This document shows positions 1-7,627 of a stretch of DNA of 64,000 nucleotides, piece by piece. The notes beneath the pieces were generated by a model. The model saw only the letters and a program-made list of their open reading frames with translations, did no database searches and was not told the origin of the DNA. The first letter of the stretch is position 1; each line of letters starts with the position of its first letter. Source of the DNA: M269 sp964640795 (GTDB taxonomy: Bacteria > Pseudomonadota > Gammaproteobacteria > Enterobacterales > Alteromonadaceae). A program made the translations under genes and the position numbers. Where the stretch lies: positions 1 through 64,000 of the forward strand of contig CAZXIN010000011.1 of NCBI GenBank assembly GCA_964640795.1, written 5' to 3'.

Positions 1-1976
1 GGGTTATCAGTTATGGCTTATGGCAGCGTGGCCTACAAACAAGCCTGAGACAGAGGATTAAGATGGTTGGCTCTAATGTTGGGCATCGTGGATTATTAAC
101 TGCCTACGCTAGCGCAGCCATTTTTATCGGCTCCGGCAGTTGGATCTACTACAACACAGCCGTTTTAAACGACTTTGTCACTCGCAGTACGATCTTTGAT
201 GTGCAGGCTGATTATGAAAAGACCTTCGGTGAGTTCGAGAATGCGCCGATTCCGACGGTTACCGCTATTGATGCTACAGTCGATATTTATCCAAATAAGC
301 GTCGTATTGAATCCGTGGCTACCATGGAAATGGTGAATCGCACTGATGAGCCTATCTCTCGCTTTCTGGTCAACTTACCTCCGTTTAGCTCTGTAAAAGA
401 ATTGGTTATCGAAGGTGGCACTATGGGTCAGATTGATCGGCGATTTGATGTTGCCTGGTTTGAATTTAAATTCCCAATGAAACCCGGTGAAATGCGTAGG
501 GGCAAAGTCACCATTGTCAGAGAACATCAAGGCTTTAAAGACAAAGACGAAGATGCCACTTTGGTTGCGAATGGGACCTTCATTAACAATCGAGAACTCT
601 ACCCGATCTTTGGGTTTATGCCTAATTATACGATTAAAGACCAACATGAAAGAAAAAAACGCGATCTACCACCACCTAAACGGGACAATTCACTCGATGC
701 TGAAGAGTTTTATACACAAAATTTCTTTGGCCCAGGGCAAGGCTTGATTGACTTTAGTGCAACGGTTTCAACGGTTTCTGATCAAATTGCGATTGCCCCG
801 GGGTATTTACAACGTGAATGGCAAGAAGAAGGGCGCCACCATTATCGTTATGAAATGGACGCACCTATGCTCAATTTCTTTACTGTGATGTCGGCTAAGC
901 TAGCCATGAAAAAAGAGTCGTATAAAGGGATTAACATTGAAGTGTATTATCACCATGCACATCATTGGAATGTGGATCGCATGATGGAAAGTGTGCGTGA
1001 TTCTATTGACTATTTTACTGAAGCATTCGGGCCTTACCAACATGACCAAATGCGCATTATAGAGTTTCCTGGCTATCGCAGTTTTGCACAGAGCTTTGCT
1101 AATACAGTGCCTTATTCTGAACGTATAGGGTTTGTCAATGACACGCGAGATCCAGACGATATTGATCTTCCTTACTATGTAACTGCACATGAAGTGGCGC
1201 ATCAGTGGTGGGCGCATCAGGTCACTCCAGCCAATGTGCAAGGTTCAGCTGTTATCTCAGAAACGCTTTCACAGTATGGTGCGTTGATGGTCATGGAGCG
1301 TAAGTATGGCGAGCCCAAAATACGTCAATTTCTGACTCACGAACTTGATCGTTATTTGCGGGGACGTACAACCGAGCTTTTAGAGGAAACACCTTTAATG
1401 CTGGCTGAAGGTCAGAATTACATACATTATCGAAAAGGTTCTGTAGCAATGATGTCACTGAAGGATAAACTCGGTGAAGTAAAACTGAATCGTGCCTTAA
1501 AAGGCATGGTTGATGACTGGAAGTTCCGAGAAGACTTGTACCCGACGACTAAAGATCTGATTGCGAAATTAAAGCAAGAGGCGAATGCGGATGAGGCGTC
1601 ATACATAGATAGCTTGTTTAAAGAGATTACTTTGTATGATTTGGTAGCAAAAAATGCGACCACACAAATGAATAACGACGATAAATACACAGTCTCTTTG
1701 GAACTATCAGCAGCACGTTTTGTTGCAGACGGACAAGGTAAGGAAAACGAAGCACCGTTCGACGAATGGGTGGATATTGTATTATTCTCCAATGATCCTG
1801 ATGATTTTACCGGTAAGAGCGATATCATCTATCGTCAAAAACATAAGGTGGTGAGTGGTAATAACACTTTAGAAATAACCGTCGACAAAGAGCCTAAGTA
1901 TGCCGGTGTTGACCCCTTTGTGCGTTTTATTGACCGCGACACCCAAAATAACATCTTACGTGTTTCAAATGAATAA
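1..1976 (+). CDS. M1-type metallopeptidase domain protein, probable C-terminal part of an ABC permease/peptidase fusion (5' end outside window)
   Basis: The frame is open from the first bases of the window, so the gene starts upstream and the ATG at 63 is probably internal. A hydrophobic stretch (about residues 12-30 from that ATG) is followed by a large extracytoplasmic part with the zinc motif HEVAHQWW near nt 1188-1211. A downstream SETLSQYG segment supplies the third ligand Glu, as in gluzincin M1 aminopeptidases. The beta-rich region before the motif fits the M1 N-terminal domain. Known family: fusions of an ABC-2 type permease with a periplasmic M1 domain. That the missing N-terminus is such a permease is inferred from the Arg-rich linker and single TM helix seen here. 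The substrate is unknown. Confidence 0.8.
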   Translation, partial: VISYGLWQRGLQTSLRQRIKMVGSNVGHRGLLTAYASAAIFIGSGSWIYYNTAVLNDFVTRSTIFDVQADYEKTFGEFENAPIPTVTAIDATVDIYPNKRRIESVATMEMVNRTDEPISRFLVNLPPFSSVKELVIEGGTMGQIDRRFDVAWFEFKFPMKPGEMRRGKVTIVREHQGFKDKDEDATLVANGTFINNRELYPIFGFMPNYTIKDQHERKKRDLPPPKRDNSLDAEEFYTQNFFGPGQGLIDFSATVSTVSDQIAIAPGYLQREWQEEGRHHYRYEMDAPMLNFFTVMSAKLAMKKESYKGINIEVYYHHAHHWNVDRMMESVRDSIDYFTEAFGPYQHDQMRIIEFPGYRSFAQSFANTVPYSERIGFVNDTRDPDDIDLPYYVTAHEVAHQWWAHQVTPANVQGSAVISETLSQYGALMVMERKYGEPKIRQFLTHELDRYLRGRTTELLEETPLMLAEGQNYIHYRKGSVAMMSLKDKLGEVKLNRALKGMVDDWKFREDLYPTTKDLIAKLKQEANADEASYIDSLFKEITLYDLVAKNATTQMNNDDKYTVSLELSAARFVADGQGKENEAPFDEWVDIVLFSNDPDDFTGKSDIIYRQKHKVVSGNNTLEITVDKEPKYAGVDPFVRFIDRDTQNNILRVSNE

Positions 1977-2031
1977 CTCAGTTAGTTTTTAGTTAACCCG
2001 TTGTATTATGCAAAATTGGAACACAAAGACG

Positions 2032-2053
2032 GAGGCACCCCTAAGGTTGCCTC
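2032..2053 (+). terminator. possible weak terminator after the M1 peptidase gene
   Basis: An inverted repeat GAGGCACC / GGTTGCCTC (one bulged T) with a 5-nt loop lies 56 bases after the stop. Only a broken T-rich tract follows. Nothing else recognisable lies in the 282-bp gap up to the next gene (1977-2258), which is AT-rich towards 2200 and could hold that gene's promoter. Confidence 0.35.
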
Positions 2054-2258
2054 TTGCTTTACCGCACCGCTTCTTCTTTGAATTCATCTGTGTACGATTG
2101 TTGCTTCAGGCTAAAATGAAATTGGTGTAATGCAAATCAGTAAAAGCTGGGTAAACACGATATTCCGATTTCTACATCTTAATGTGCAATTCTTAATTAT
2201 TTCTTAATTGTTATTTTCTAATCTAACCTGACATTCGAACAAATGGAGAATACACATT

Positions 2259-3479
2259 ATGAAAAAATTAATAAGCTGGTTTTATAGTAGTAAACCTTTG
2301 CTGTTATTGATTATTTTCACTGTTTTTAGCGTTCAATCTGAAGAAAACAACGACTACCCAATACCTGAAAGGATTCAAAAAATAGAGCAGTTCCTTACCG
2401 AGTCCGAAAAAAATGGTTTTTCTGGTGCCATTCTGGTTTCTTATAAAGGAAAAGTGCTGCTAAAGGATGCTTTTGGATACGCTGATCAGAAAGCAAAAAT
2501 ACCTGCAACTACTGACATGGTTTATGACACAGGTTCATTGACGAAACAATTCACTGCGGCAGGGGTTTTACAGCTGATTAAAGAAGGTAAATTATCAACG
2601 AATGACACATTATCTCAGTTTTTTGATAACTTGCCAGAAGATAAAAAGAAGATCACGCTGCATCAATTACTGACACATAGTTCCGGTATTAGGTCTTATT
2701 CTCGTTGTAAAGGGGACTTTGACTGCATTGACATTGAAACTGATGAGTTTTTCCGTAAGACGTTTTCTAGAAAGTTAAAATTTGAACCGGGTTCTAAATA
2801 CGAATACGAAAATGTTGGATATTCTATCCTTGGCCGAATAATTGAACTAGTGTCAAATGAAGATTATGAGGTTTTTATAAATCGCGTATTTTTCAAACCT
2901 TTGGGTATGACACAAACAGGCTACCTGTTACCTGATTGGGACCCATCCCTTTACCCCAAAGCTTATTTTCTTGGGAAAAAAGAGGATGTAACGAATATTC
3001 CAAAGTATCAAGAAGCTGGCAGAATTTCCTGGACACTGAAAGGGAATGGTGGAATTTATTCAACGGTATCTGACATGCATAAATGGATGTCTGCCTTGGC
3101 GAATTATGAAGTCTTAACAGAAGAGCTGATTAATTTACTCACCGATAAACACGTTAGAGAAAATGCTTCAGGCAATAGTTTCTACGGTTATGGATGGAGT
3201 GTGTACTATGGTCGCACGTCTCACACAAAATATGTAAATCATAATGGCAGCAATGCCTTCTTCTATGCAGATATTCTATGGAAGCAAAATGAAGAGCAGT
3301 TACAAGTGATCATGCTTTCCAACATGTATTTTAAAAATATGGCCAGAGTACCATCAAAAATCGTTAATATCTGGAATAGCCCAGAGTATTCCCCAGATGA
3401 GTTTAAAATGTCTATTTGGGGCCCTTTAGTTAAATTTACTTGGCCTGTATCTAAGTGGCCAATATCATGGTTTCTATAA
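2259..3479 (+). CDS. exported serine hydrolase, beta-lactamase/DD-peptidase (class C-like) family
   Basis: A predicted signal peptide or anchor occupies about residues 1-28 (two Lys, then a hydrophobic core). The catalytic S-x-x-K motif is S93-L-T-K96, and a Y-x-N-type motif appears as YEN in the segment KYEYENVGY. The length (406 aa) suits AmpC-like esterases, carboxypeptidases and beta-lactamases of the Beta-lactamase family (PF00144). It should act in the periplasm or at the membrane on a peptide or ester substrate that cannot be told from sequence. A two-component system begins about 30 bases downstream on the same strand, so co-transcription is likely. The ATG at 2259 follows a GGAG-type ribosome site. 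Confidence 0.85.
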   Translation: MKKLISWFYSSKPLLLLIIFTVFSVQSEENNDYPIPERIQKIEQFLTESEKNGFSGAILVSYKGKVLLKDAFGYADQKAKIPATTDMVYDTGSLTKQFTAAGVLQLIKEGKLSTNDTLSQFFDNLPEDKKKITLHQLLTHSSGIRSYSRCKGDFDCIDIETDEFFRKTFSRKLKFEPGSKYEYENVGYSILGRIIELVSNEDYEVFINRVFFKPLGMTQTGYLLPDWDPSLYPKAYFLGKKEDVTNIPKYQEAGRISWTLKGNGGIYSTVSDMHKWMSALANYEVLTEELINLLTDKHVRENASGNSFYGYGWSVYYGRTSHTKYVNHNGSNAFFYADILWKQNEEQLQVIMLSNMYFKNMARVPSKIVNIWNSPEYSPDEFKMSIWGPLVKFTWPVSKWPISWFL

Positions 3480-3510
3480 CAAAGCGAGTGGTTATTGGAG
3501 GAACGGGAAT

Positions 3511-4203
3511 ATCAATAATGATCAAATCATCATCTTAGTCATAGAAGATAACCAAGACACGTTAGATAACCTTTCTTTGTTTATTGAGCATCAAGGTTAT
3601 TCCTGTATTTGTGCAGCAACGGGCAGTCAAGGATTAACAAATTTTGAAAACTTTAAACCTGACTTAGTATTACTCGATCGTATGTTACCAGATAGCGATG
3701 GTGCAAATGTATGTCAGCAAATTCGCCAAACGTCAGGTGTACCTATTTTGATGTTGACAGGGAAAGTCGGCAGTCAAGATTTGGTTGATGGATTAGAAGC
3801 CGGTGCGGATGAGTATATTAAGAAGCCTTTTAGTCATATTGAACTCATGGCAAGGATAAAAGCTCACCTGCGGCGCACAAAGGTTTCTAAGCAAACACAC
3901 ACAATAAAGACAGTGGGGAATTATCAAATTGACGCAAAAGCAAAGCAAATAAGTTTTGCAAAGCACAAACTCAAGCTCACTAAAACAGAGTATGATTTGC
4001 TTTATAAGCTTTTAAGCTATCCTGAACGCGTATTTACACGGGAGCAGTTATTTACTGCTATTTCTAACTATAATGCTGAGAGCAGTGACCGTACTGTAGA
4101 TGTGCACCTGCACAATGTAAAAAGGAAGATTTCGGCAATAAGTCAAAACCACCATGGGATTACTGCGATTTACGGTGTGGGTTATAAGTTAAGTTTAGTA
4201 TGA
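3511..4203 (+). CDS. OmpR-family response regulator lacking a canonical start codon
   Basis: The receiver domain starts with IILVIEDNQDT, contains the phosphorylation site in LLDRMLPDSDG and the conserved Lys in IKKPF. A winged-helix Trans_reg_C domain with RTVDVHLHNVKRKI follows. The receiver frame is open upstream to a stop at 3427, but has no ATG, GTG or TTG before the acidic pocket. The first in-frame TTG (3577) would delete the first beta strand and the acidic residues. A good GGAGG site (3497-3501) sits 9 bases before an in-frame ATC at 3511, used here as the provisional start. The well-placed ATG at 3518 is in another frame and hits a stop after six codons. A non-AUG start, a frameshift, or a sequence error are the choices. 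It overlaps the kinase gene by 4 bp (ATGA). Confidence 0.7.
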   Translation: MNNDQIIILVIEDNQDTLDNLSLFIEHQGYSCICAATGSQGLTNFENFKPDLVLLDRMLPDSDGANVCQQIRQTSGVPILMLTGKVGSQDLVDGLEAGADEYIKKPFSHIELMARIKAHLRRTKVSKQTHTIKTVGNYQIDAKAKQISFAKHKLKLTKTEYDLLYKLLSYPERVFTREQLFTAISNYNAESSDRTVDVHLHNVKRKISAISQNHHGITAIYGVGYKLSLV

Positions 4204-5588
4204 AGTTTTATCAGCGACTGGACTGGCAATTAGCTATCGTTATTGTCTTAACATTTATTATATCCGTTACGGTTACTGGCGTGGTCAGGCCAATAAACAT
4301 ACTAGTTGATTATGTGGTGTTAACAGACCAAGAGCGTAAACAAATTAAGCTTATATATGATCAAATTCGAGATAGTATTGCTGATAACTCACGGCCAGAA
4401 GAATTAATTGGTGAATTTTCAAGAACATTTAACATAACAAATTATACACTCTTCGCTGTATCCAATGAGCTGGAAGTTTTAGCTGATTCAACAATTGCTA
4501 ATACCCGCGTAAAGGAAATACAAAAGAATGCGGACGGCACCTATGCTGTAATTTTAGGCAGCTTTTTTTACAAAAAGGAAATTTTTACAGCTTATGCTAA
4601 TTTAGATTCATTAGCTTTTGATGACTACATAATTGTTATTTTTCCTAATCATCTAAATAAGTTCAAGGCGGCAAGCCGTCGTAAACTTGAACATTTATAT
4701 TATGAAGTTTATCACCATATTTACACGATAGGTTTGTACTACCTTTTCATCTTGGTATTTATTTTCGCTGTTATTCGTTGGCGCTTGCGCCCACTAAGAA
4801 ATTTAGAAGAGAAAACTCAATTATTATCCTCTAGCCAAATACCTTCTGAGATACCAAACACGGGGTTTAATGATGAAGTGGGTTCATTGATAAGAAGTTT
4901 CAACTTTGCGACTCAGAAACTGCGAGAAGAAGATAAACGAAAAGGGCAAATGTTGGCAGAGATTGCCCATGAATTAAGGACACCACTTAACAACTTGCAA
5001 GGAAGGCTGGAAGCTCAACAAACGGGGGTTATTGATGATAAAGAGAAGGTATTGGCTTTCAGTTACAAACAAGTTCATTATTTGGTTCAACTTGTTGAAG
5101 ATATAGATCTGATCACTGCTGTAGATTATGGCGATCTATCACTTAATCTCGAATTTCACAATATCCAACATATCGTAAATGAGGAGTGCAAATTATTGAA
5201 TTTGCAACACCCCTTTGAATGGGAAATTAAAGGTGCTGATCTCAATGTAAATTTGGATATTTTGCGTTTTAAACAAGTGATTAAGAATATCTTACAGAAC
5301 TCATCAACAGCCAAAAGTACCCATCTTAACGTATTGATTTGTCTATCTGAAAGCCAAGGAAATTGTGTGCTTACTATAGAAGATAATGGCTCTGGTGTTC
5401 CTCAAGATAAACTTGAAAAAATATTTGAAAGGTTATACCGGGTAGATGAAAGCCGCAACGCTAAAACAGGTGGTAGCGGGTTGGGGCTCCATATCGTCAG
5501 AAAACTCATTCAGTTACATCATGGTGACGTTGAAGCTTATTTATCTGCAACAGGTGGACTGGGCATTCGAATAAAACTGCCCATATAG
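4200..5588 (+). CDS. sensor histidine kinase, partner of the preceding response regulator
   Basis: An N-terminal TM helix (about residues 11-30), a periplasmic segment of about 140 residues, a second TM helix (about 172-194) and a HAMP-like linker are followed by HisKA. The phospho-accepting His lies in AEIAHELRTP (about residue 257). The HATPase_c domain carries an N-box with QNSS, the G1 box DNGSGVP and the G2 box GGSGLGLHIV. The architecture resembles BaeS-type envelope-stress kinases. Translation is coupled to the regulator through the ATGA overlap. Given the adjacent periplasmic serine hydrolase, sensing of cell-envelope state or a beta-lactam-like signal is a reasonable inference but not shown. 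Confidence 0.88.
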   Translation: MKFYQRLDWQLAIVIVLTFIISVTVTGVVRPINILVDYVVLTDQERKQIKLIYDQIRDSIADNSRPEELIGEFSRTFNITNYTLFAVSNELEVLADSTIANTRVKEIQKNADGTYAVILGSFFYKKEIFTAYANLDSLAFDDYIIVIFPNHLNKFKAASRRKLEHLYYEVYHHIYTIGLYYLFILVFIFAVIRWRLRPLRNLEEKTQLLSSSQIPSEIPNTGFNDEVGSLIRSFNFATQKLREEDKRKGQMLAEIAHELRTPLNNLQGRLEAQQTGVIDDKEKVLAFSYKQVHYLVQLVEDIDLITAVDYGDLSLNLEFHNIQHIVNEECKLLNLQHPFEWEIKGADLNVNLDILRFKQVIKNILQNSSTAKSTHLNVLICLSESQGNCVLTIEDNGSGVPQDKLEKIFERLYRVDESRNAKTGGSGLGLHIVRKLIQLHHGDVEAYLSATGGLGIRIKLPI

Positions 5589-5739
5589 CTATAATCGAAG
5601 CAATGGCATGACGGAAGGCTTTCACAACAAGATGGAAATGTTGTCCAGAAGAGCTTATGGTTTCAGAAACTTTGAGAATTACAGGCTAAGAGTGATGACT
5701 CATTGTGGCTGGGATGGAATAATTAATAGAATAAGATGA
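5587..5739 (+). pseudogene. C-terminal tail of an ISL3-family transposase
   Basis: About 50 codons in one frame end at TGA 5737-5739. They match the conserved ISL3 transposase C-terminus: an EGFHNKME segment, then RRAYGFRNFENYRLRV and a HCGWDG ending. No start codon or catalytic domain is present. It abuts the stop of the histidine kinase (5588), so it is a leftover of an insertion that was deleted from its left side. Confidence 0.75.
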
Positions 5740-5741
5740 AT

Positions 5742-5769
5742 GCCGATCCCCCGTTAAGCGGGTAGAGCC
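5742..5769. repeat. probable right terminal inverted repeat of the ISL3 remnant
   Basis: Read on the minus strand this begins GGCTCTACCCG, the usual opening of ISL3-family terminal repeats. It lies two bases after the transposase stop. The partner left end is not in the window. Confidence 0.5.
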
Positions 5770-5801
5770 GAAACACACGAAACATGTGGTGTAGAAACGA
5801 G

Positions 5802-5831
5802 AAAACCCCGACCATTTCTGATCAGGGTTTT
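5802..5831 (-). terminator. displaced factor-independent terminator of tRNA-Phe
   Basis: An inverted repeat AAAACCC / GGGTTTT encloses further pairing bases (GA.CA / TG.TC). It sits immediately beyond the left tRNA-Phe 3' fragment. On the minus strand it would have followed the intact tRNA gene before the island separated them by 17 kb. Confidence 0.6.
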
Positions 5832-5836
5832 GGAAT

Positions 5837-5883
5837 AATGGTGCCCAGAGGCGGGATCGAACCACCGACACGCGGATTTTCAA
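5837..5883. repeat. attL, 47-bp tRNA-Phe 3' fragment
   Basis: Identical over 47 bases to 23043-23089. It begins two bases outside the CCA end and stops in the anticodon loop, where the sequences diverge. This is the displaced 3' part of tRNA-Phe, read on the minus strand. Confidence 0.93.
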
Positions 5884-6024
5884 CCCAGCGTTGAAACATC
5901 ACTCAAAACATTGATTTTTATATATTTTATAAAGAATCAACTCCAAATAAATCTCTTAATAACTGCTCTGAAACGCGCATTTCTTCGTCCGTCTGTTTTG
6001 CGTTTTTGGAGCCTAATGAGAGGT

Positions 6025-6053
6025 TTGCGATTATCGAATTTCAGGCATAAAAA
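6025..6053 (+). promoter_or_regulatory. candidate promoter for the repA leader transcript
   Basis: TTGCGA (6025-6030), 17-bp spacer, TAAAAA (6048-6053). The match is moderate. The position suits a transcript beginning near 6060 that carries the stem-loop and leader ORF ahead of repA. Confidence 0.3.
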
Positions 6054-6142
6054 AACCGCTTATAAAAAAAGCGGCCTCTTCACACAGATAGTTGGCGCTA
6101 TCTGAAAACAAAAAACAGTGTAGTTCAGCTGTTTCAAAATTC
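6049..6142 (-). ncRNA. CopA-like antisense RNA controlling repA
   Basis: On the minus strand a promoter (6149-6177) is followed by about 94 nt. These contain the complement of a stem-loop (6085-6104) and end in a classic terminator: CCGCTT / AAGCGG stem (6056-6061 and 6069-6074) followed by seven T. Length, position and orientation just upstream of an IncFII-type repA match CopA of plasmid R1 and relatives. Such RNAs bind the repA leader and block translation of the leader peptide and thus RepA. No expression evidence; the call rests on architecture. Confidence 0.7.
6085..6104 (+). promoter_or_regulatory. CopT-like target stem-loop with UUGGCG loop in the repA leader
   Basis: A perfect 7-bp stem CAGATAG / CTATCTG encloses exactly the six-base loop TTGGCG (6092-6097). 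A UUGGCG-type loop (YUNR U-turn) is the known kissing site in target RNAs of IncFII, IncI, IncB and IncL/M plasmids. The complementary CGCCAA needed for an IncI-type pseudoknot is not seen between here and repA, so the CopA/CopT (R1) mode fits better. Confidence 0.7.
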
Positions 6143-6148
6143 ACCTTT

Positions 6149-6177
6149 AGTTTAGTGAAGAGGTTTTGCTTTGTCTA
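6149..6177 (-). promoter_or_regulatory. promoter of the antisense RNA
   Basis: Minus strand: TAGACA (6177-6172), exactly 17 bp spacer, TAAACT (6154-6149). This predicts a start near 6142, giving a transcript of about 94 nt to the terminator. Confidence 0.55.
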
Positions 6178-6234
6178 CATAAATCCTCATGTAGTTATTC
6201 GCAGTTTTTAAATGCTGATTCGAAGCGTTTATAA
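6166..6234 (+). CDS. Tap-like leader peptide ORF, 22 codons
   Basis: A TTG-initiated ORF of 22 codons ends at TAA 6232-6234, two bases before the repA ATG (6237), with GAAGAGG at 6157-6163 just upstream. In IncFII plasmids translation of the tap leader peptide is needed to open the repA start, and the antisense RNA acts on tap. The repA start itself has a poor ribosome site, as that model expects. The spacing between GAGG and TTG is short. A second short ORF from ATG 6212 to 6250 overlaps the repA start and is an alternative. Confidence 0.4.
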   Translation: MLCLHKSSCSYSQFLNADSKRL

Positions 6235-6236
6235 AT

Positions 6237-7088
6237 ATGGCTCAAGCTAACTATTGTCGAGAAGCGAAAAACCCTAATCCCATTTTTGAAGCACCAGCAC
6301 ATCATAAAGAAAGACCAAGTGTTATAAGGCGTTGGCAAAGTTGGACCGCTGAAAAGGAATTGCATAATTGGACAGGCTTTTTGTTCTTGCGTGTTTCTGG
6401 TCGCCGTCAAAACAAAATACGCCCAGACAGGCAAAAGGCGCTTGCGGCTGTTGTTCAAGCAATGTTACATCACCTTAACTTAGTAACACACCAGGTAGAG
6501 GCTAGTGTCGAGCAAATTGCAGACGAATGTGGATTGTCCACTGTATCTAAAGCGAACAATAAGAGCATTACCAGAGTATCCAATCTGTTTAATGATTTAT
6601 TAGAGCCTTTGGACTGTATAGAAACTGTGAAGGTTTGGGATAAAAACGCTGACTGTTGGATCCCAAAGTATATAGAGGTAAAGCCTAGATTTTTCGAAAT
6701 GCTCGGTCTTGATTACACTCATGTGGAGAAGGAGCAAGCGAGGCGACAAATTTATGCACAGAGCCGTTTAATAACTAATAGTGAAGCTGGACTTTTAAGC
6801 ATTAGTGAACTTAAAAAGCTTTCCAAACAAGCTCACATTGCTAATGCCTTTGCGATCAGAAGAAATAAGATGGTAGAGGCTAAGAAGAAGAGGCTTGCTC
6901 ATAAGCTTGAAGTTGCTGCGGATAAACACGGATATAGCGAATTGGATAATGATGTGGCTCTTGTCATTCTCTCAGAGATGAACACAGCGGAAAAAGCAGT
7001 ATTAAAACCCTCACAGCTTAAAGAGCTCGTAAACCGGCGCAAGGCTCGTTACAGGGCGCTAATAGCCCCTTCCCCCCAAAAGCACTAA
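6237..7088 (+). CDS. repA: IncFII-type plasmid replication initiator RepA
   Basis: 283 aa, close to the usual 285 aa of IncFII RepA1. The N-terminus (YCREAKNPNPIF) corresponds to the family's YYRQVKNPNPVF. A central block containing QIADECGLSTVSKANNKSITR matches the conserved IECGLAT...SITRATR region, and WIPKYIEVKPRFFEMLGL matches the following block. The C-terminus is rich in Lys and Arg. RepA binds oriR downstream of its gene and recruits the host replisome. The antisense RNA, target loop and leader ORF upstream complete the regulatory unit. The frame is full length with no disruption. Presence in a chromosomal island means the element is an integrated plasmid or can replicate after excision; which one is not decided by sequence. 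Confidence 0.88.
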   Translation: MAQANYCREAKNPNPIFEAPAHHKERPSVIRRWQSWTAEKELHNWTGFLFLRVSGRRQNKIRPDRQKALAAVVQAMLHHLNLVTHQVEASVEQIADECGLSTVSKANNKSITRVSNLFNDLLEPLDCIETVKVWDKNADCWIPKYIEVKPRFFEMLGLDYTHVEKEQARRQIYAQSRLITNSEAGLLSISELKKLSKQAHIANAFAIRRNKMVEAKKKRLAHKLEVAADKHGYSELDNDVALVILSEMNTAEKAVLKPSQLKELVNRRKARYRALIAPSPQKH

Positions 7089-7380
7089 GTCAGTGTTTAA
7101 AGTTACCGCATCAACGCGGTGATTACTCCTGCGTGTAAGAAATTAACTGCTCAATAATTGTTCAAGCTTACGCAGTAAGACATCTCATTTAGGAATAGCT
7201 TGTGGGTAAGTTGCTCTGAATATTTCTTAACTCACAGTTTCCTGCAAACTAAGATCATCTGCTTGCTGCTATATGGCTCTACTTAGCTGCAAAATTACTA
7301 CCTTCGGTATATATAGAACTATATATATGTTTAAACTAACCCAATTCCTGTGAATTGTGTTGATAAACTAAATAATGCGT
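7089..7380. other. candidate replication origin region (oriR-like) downstream of repA
   Basis: No gene is seen. The segment has TGTGGGTAA at 7201-7209, one mismatch from a DnaA box on the minus strand, and an AT-rich part around 7295-7375. That part contains a perfect inverted repeat TATATATAG-AA-CTATATATA (about 7307-7327). In IncFII plasmids oriR with a DnaA box lies a few hundred bases after repA, so the position is right. Iterons are absent, as expected for this class. Confidence 0.4.
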
Positions 7381-7386
7381 TCGCTT
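7369..7386. repeat. 18-bp direct repeat, copy 1
   Basis: TAAATAATGCGTTCGCTT occurs identically at 8085-8102. In this copy it is followed by GGCC-TAGT-GGCC, in the other by a palindrome. The pair brackets the hairpin-rich stretch. Confidence 0.75.
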
Positions 7387-7627
7387 CGATGGCCTAGTGG
7401 CCATGCACGAAACAGGGAGCCCCAAAATGGGGCTCAGTTCAGCAGAAAGTGATGTACGCGCAGAAGCGCTATCACAAGTAGGCATCTCACTACGTTCGAG
7501 TTGTTACCGTGGCGTCGATTTGCTGTCGCAAATGACCACTCCCATGCCTACGGCATTCCATCAATGATAAAAATACAATGAGTTAAATATTTGCAACGTG
7601 AAAGCGATCTCAGCTTTGACACATTCA
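7387..7627. other. non-coding segment packed with short perfect hairpins
   Basis: Perfect stems seen: GGCC-TAGT-GGCC (near 7391-7402), GAGCCCC-AAAAT-GGGGCTC (7417-7435), ATTTGC-TGTC-GCAAAT (7518-7533) and ATGCC-TAC-GGCAT (7544-7556). None is followed by a T tract, so they are not ordinary terminators. No coding frame with family resemblance was found. Confidence 0.6.

Noticed and set aside
3577..4203. Response regulator starting at TTG 3577
   Set aside because: This would remove the first beta strand and acidic pocket that are clearly encoded upstream in the same frame.
5686..5883. 65-codon minus-strand frame at the left island border
   Set aside because: It reads backwards through the ISL3 tail, its terminal repeat, the tRNA terminator and attL; it is an incidental frame.
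6212..6250. 12-codon ORF overlapping the repA start as leader peptide
   Set aside because: No ribosome site. The frame ending two bases before repA fits the known coupling model better; kept only as an alternative.
6195..6458. 87-codon minus-strand frame over the start of repA
   Set aside because: Shadow of repA; the minus-strand signal here is better explained by the short antisense RNA further left.
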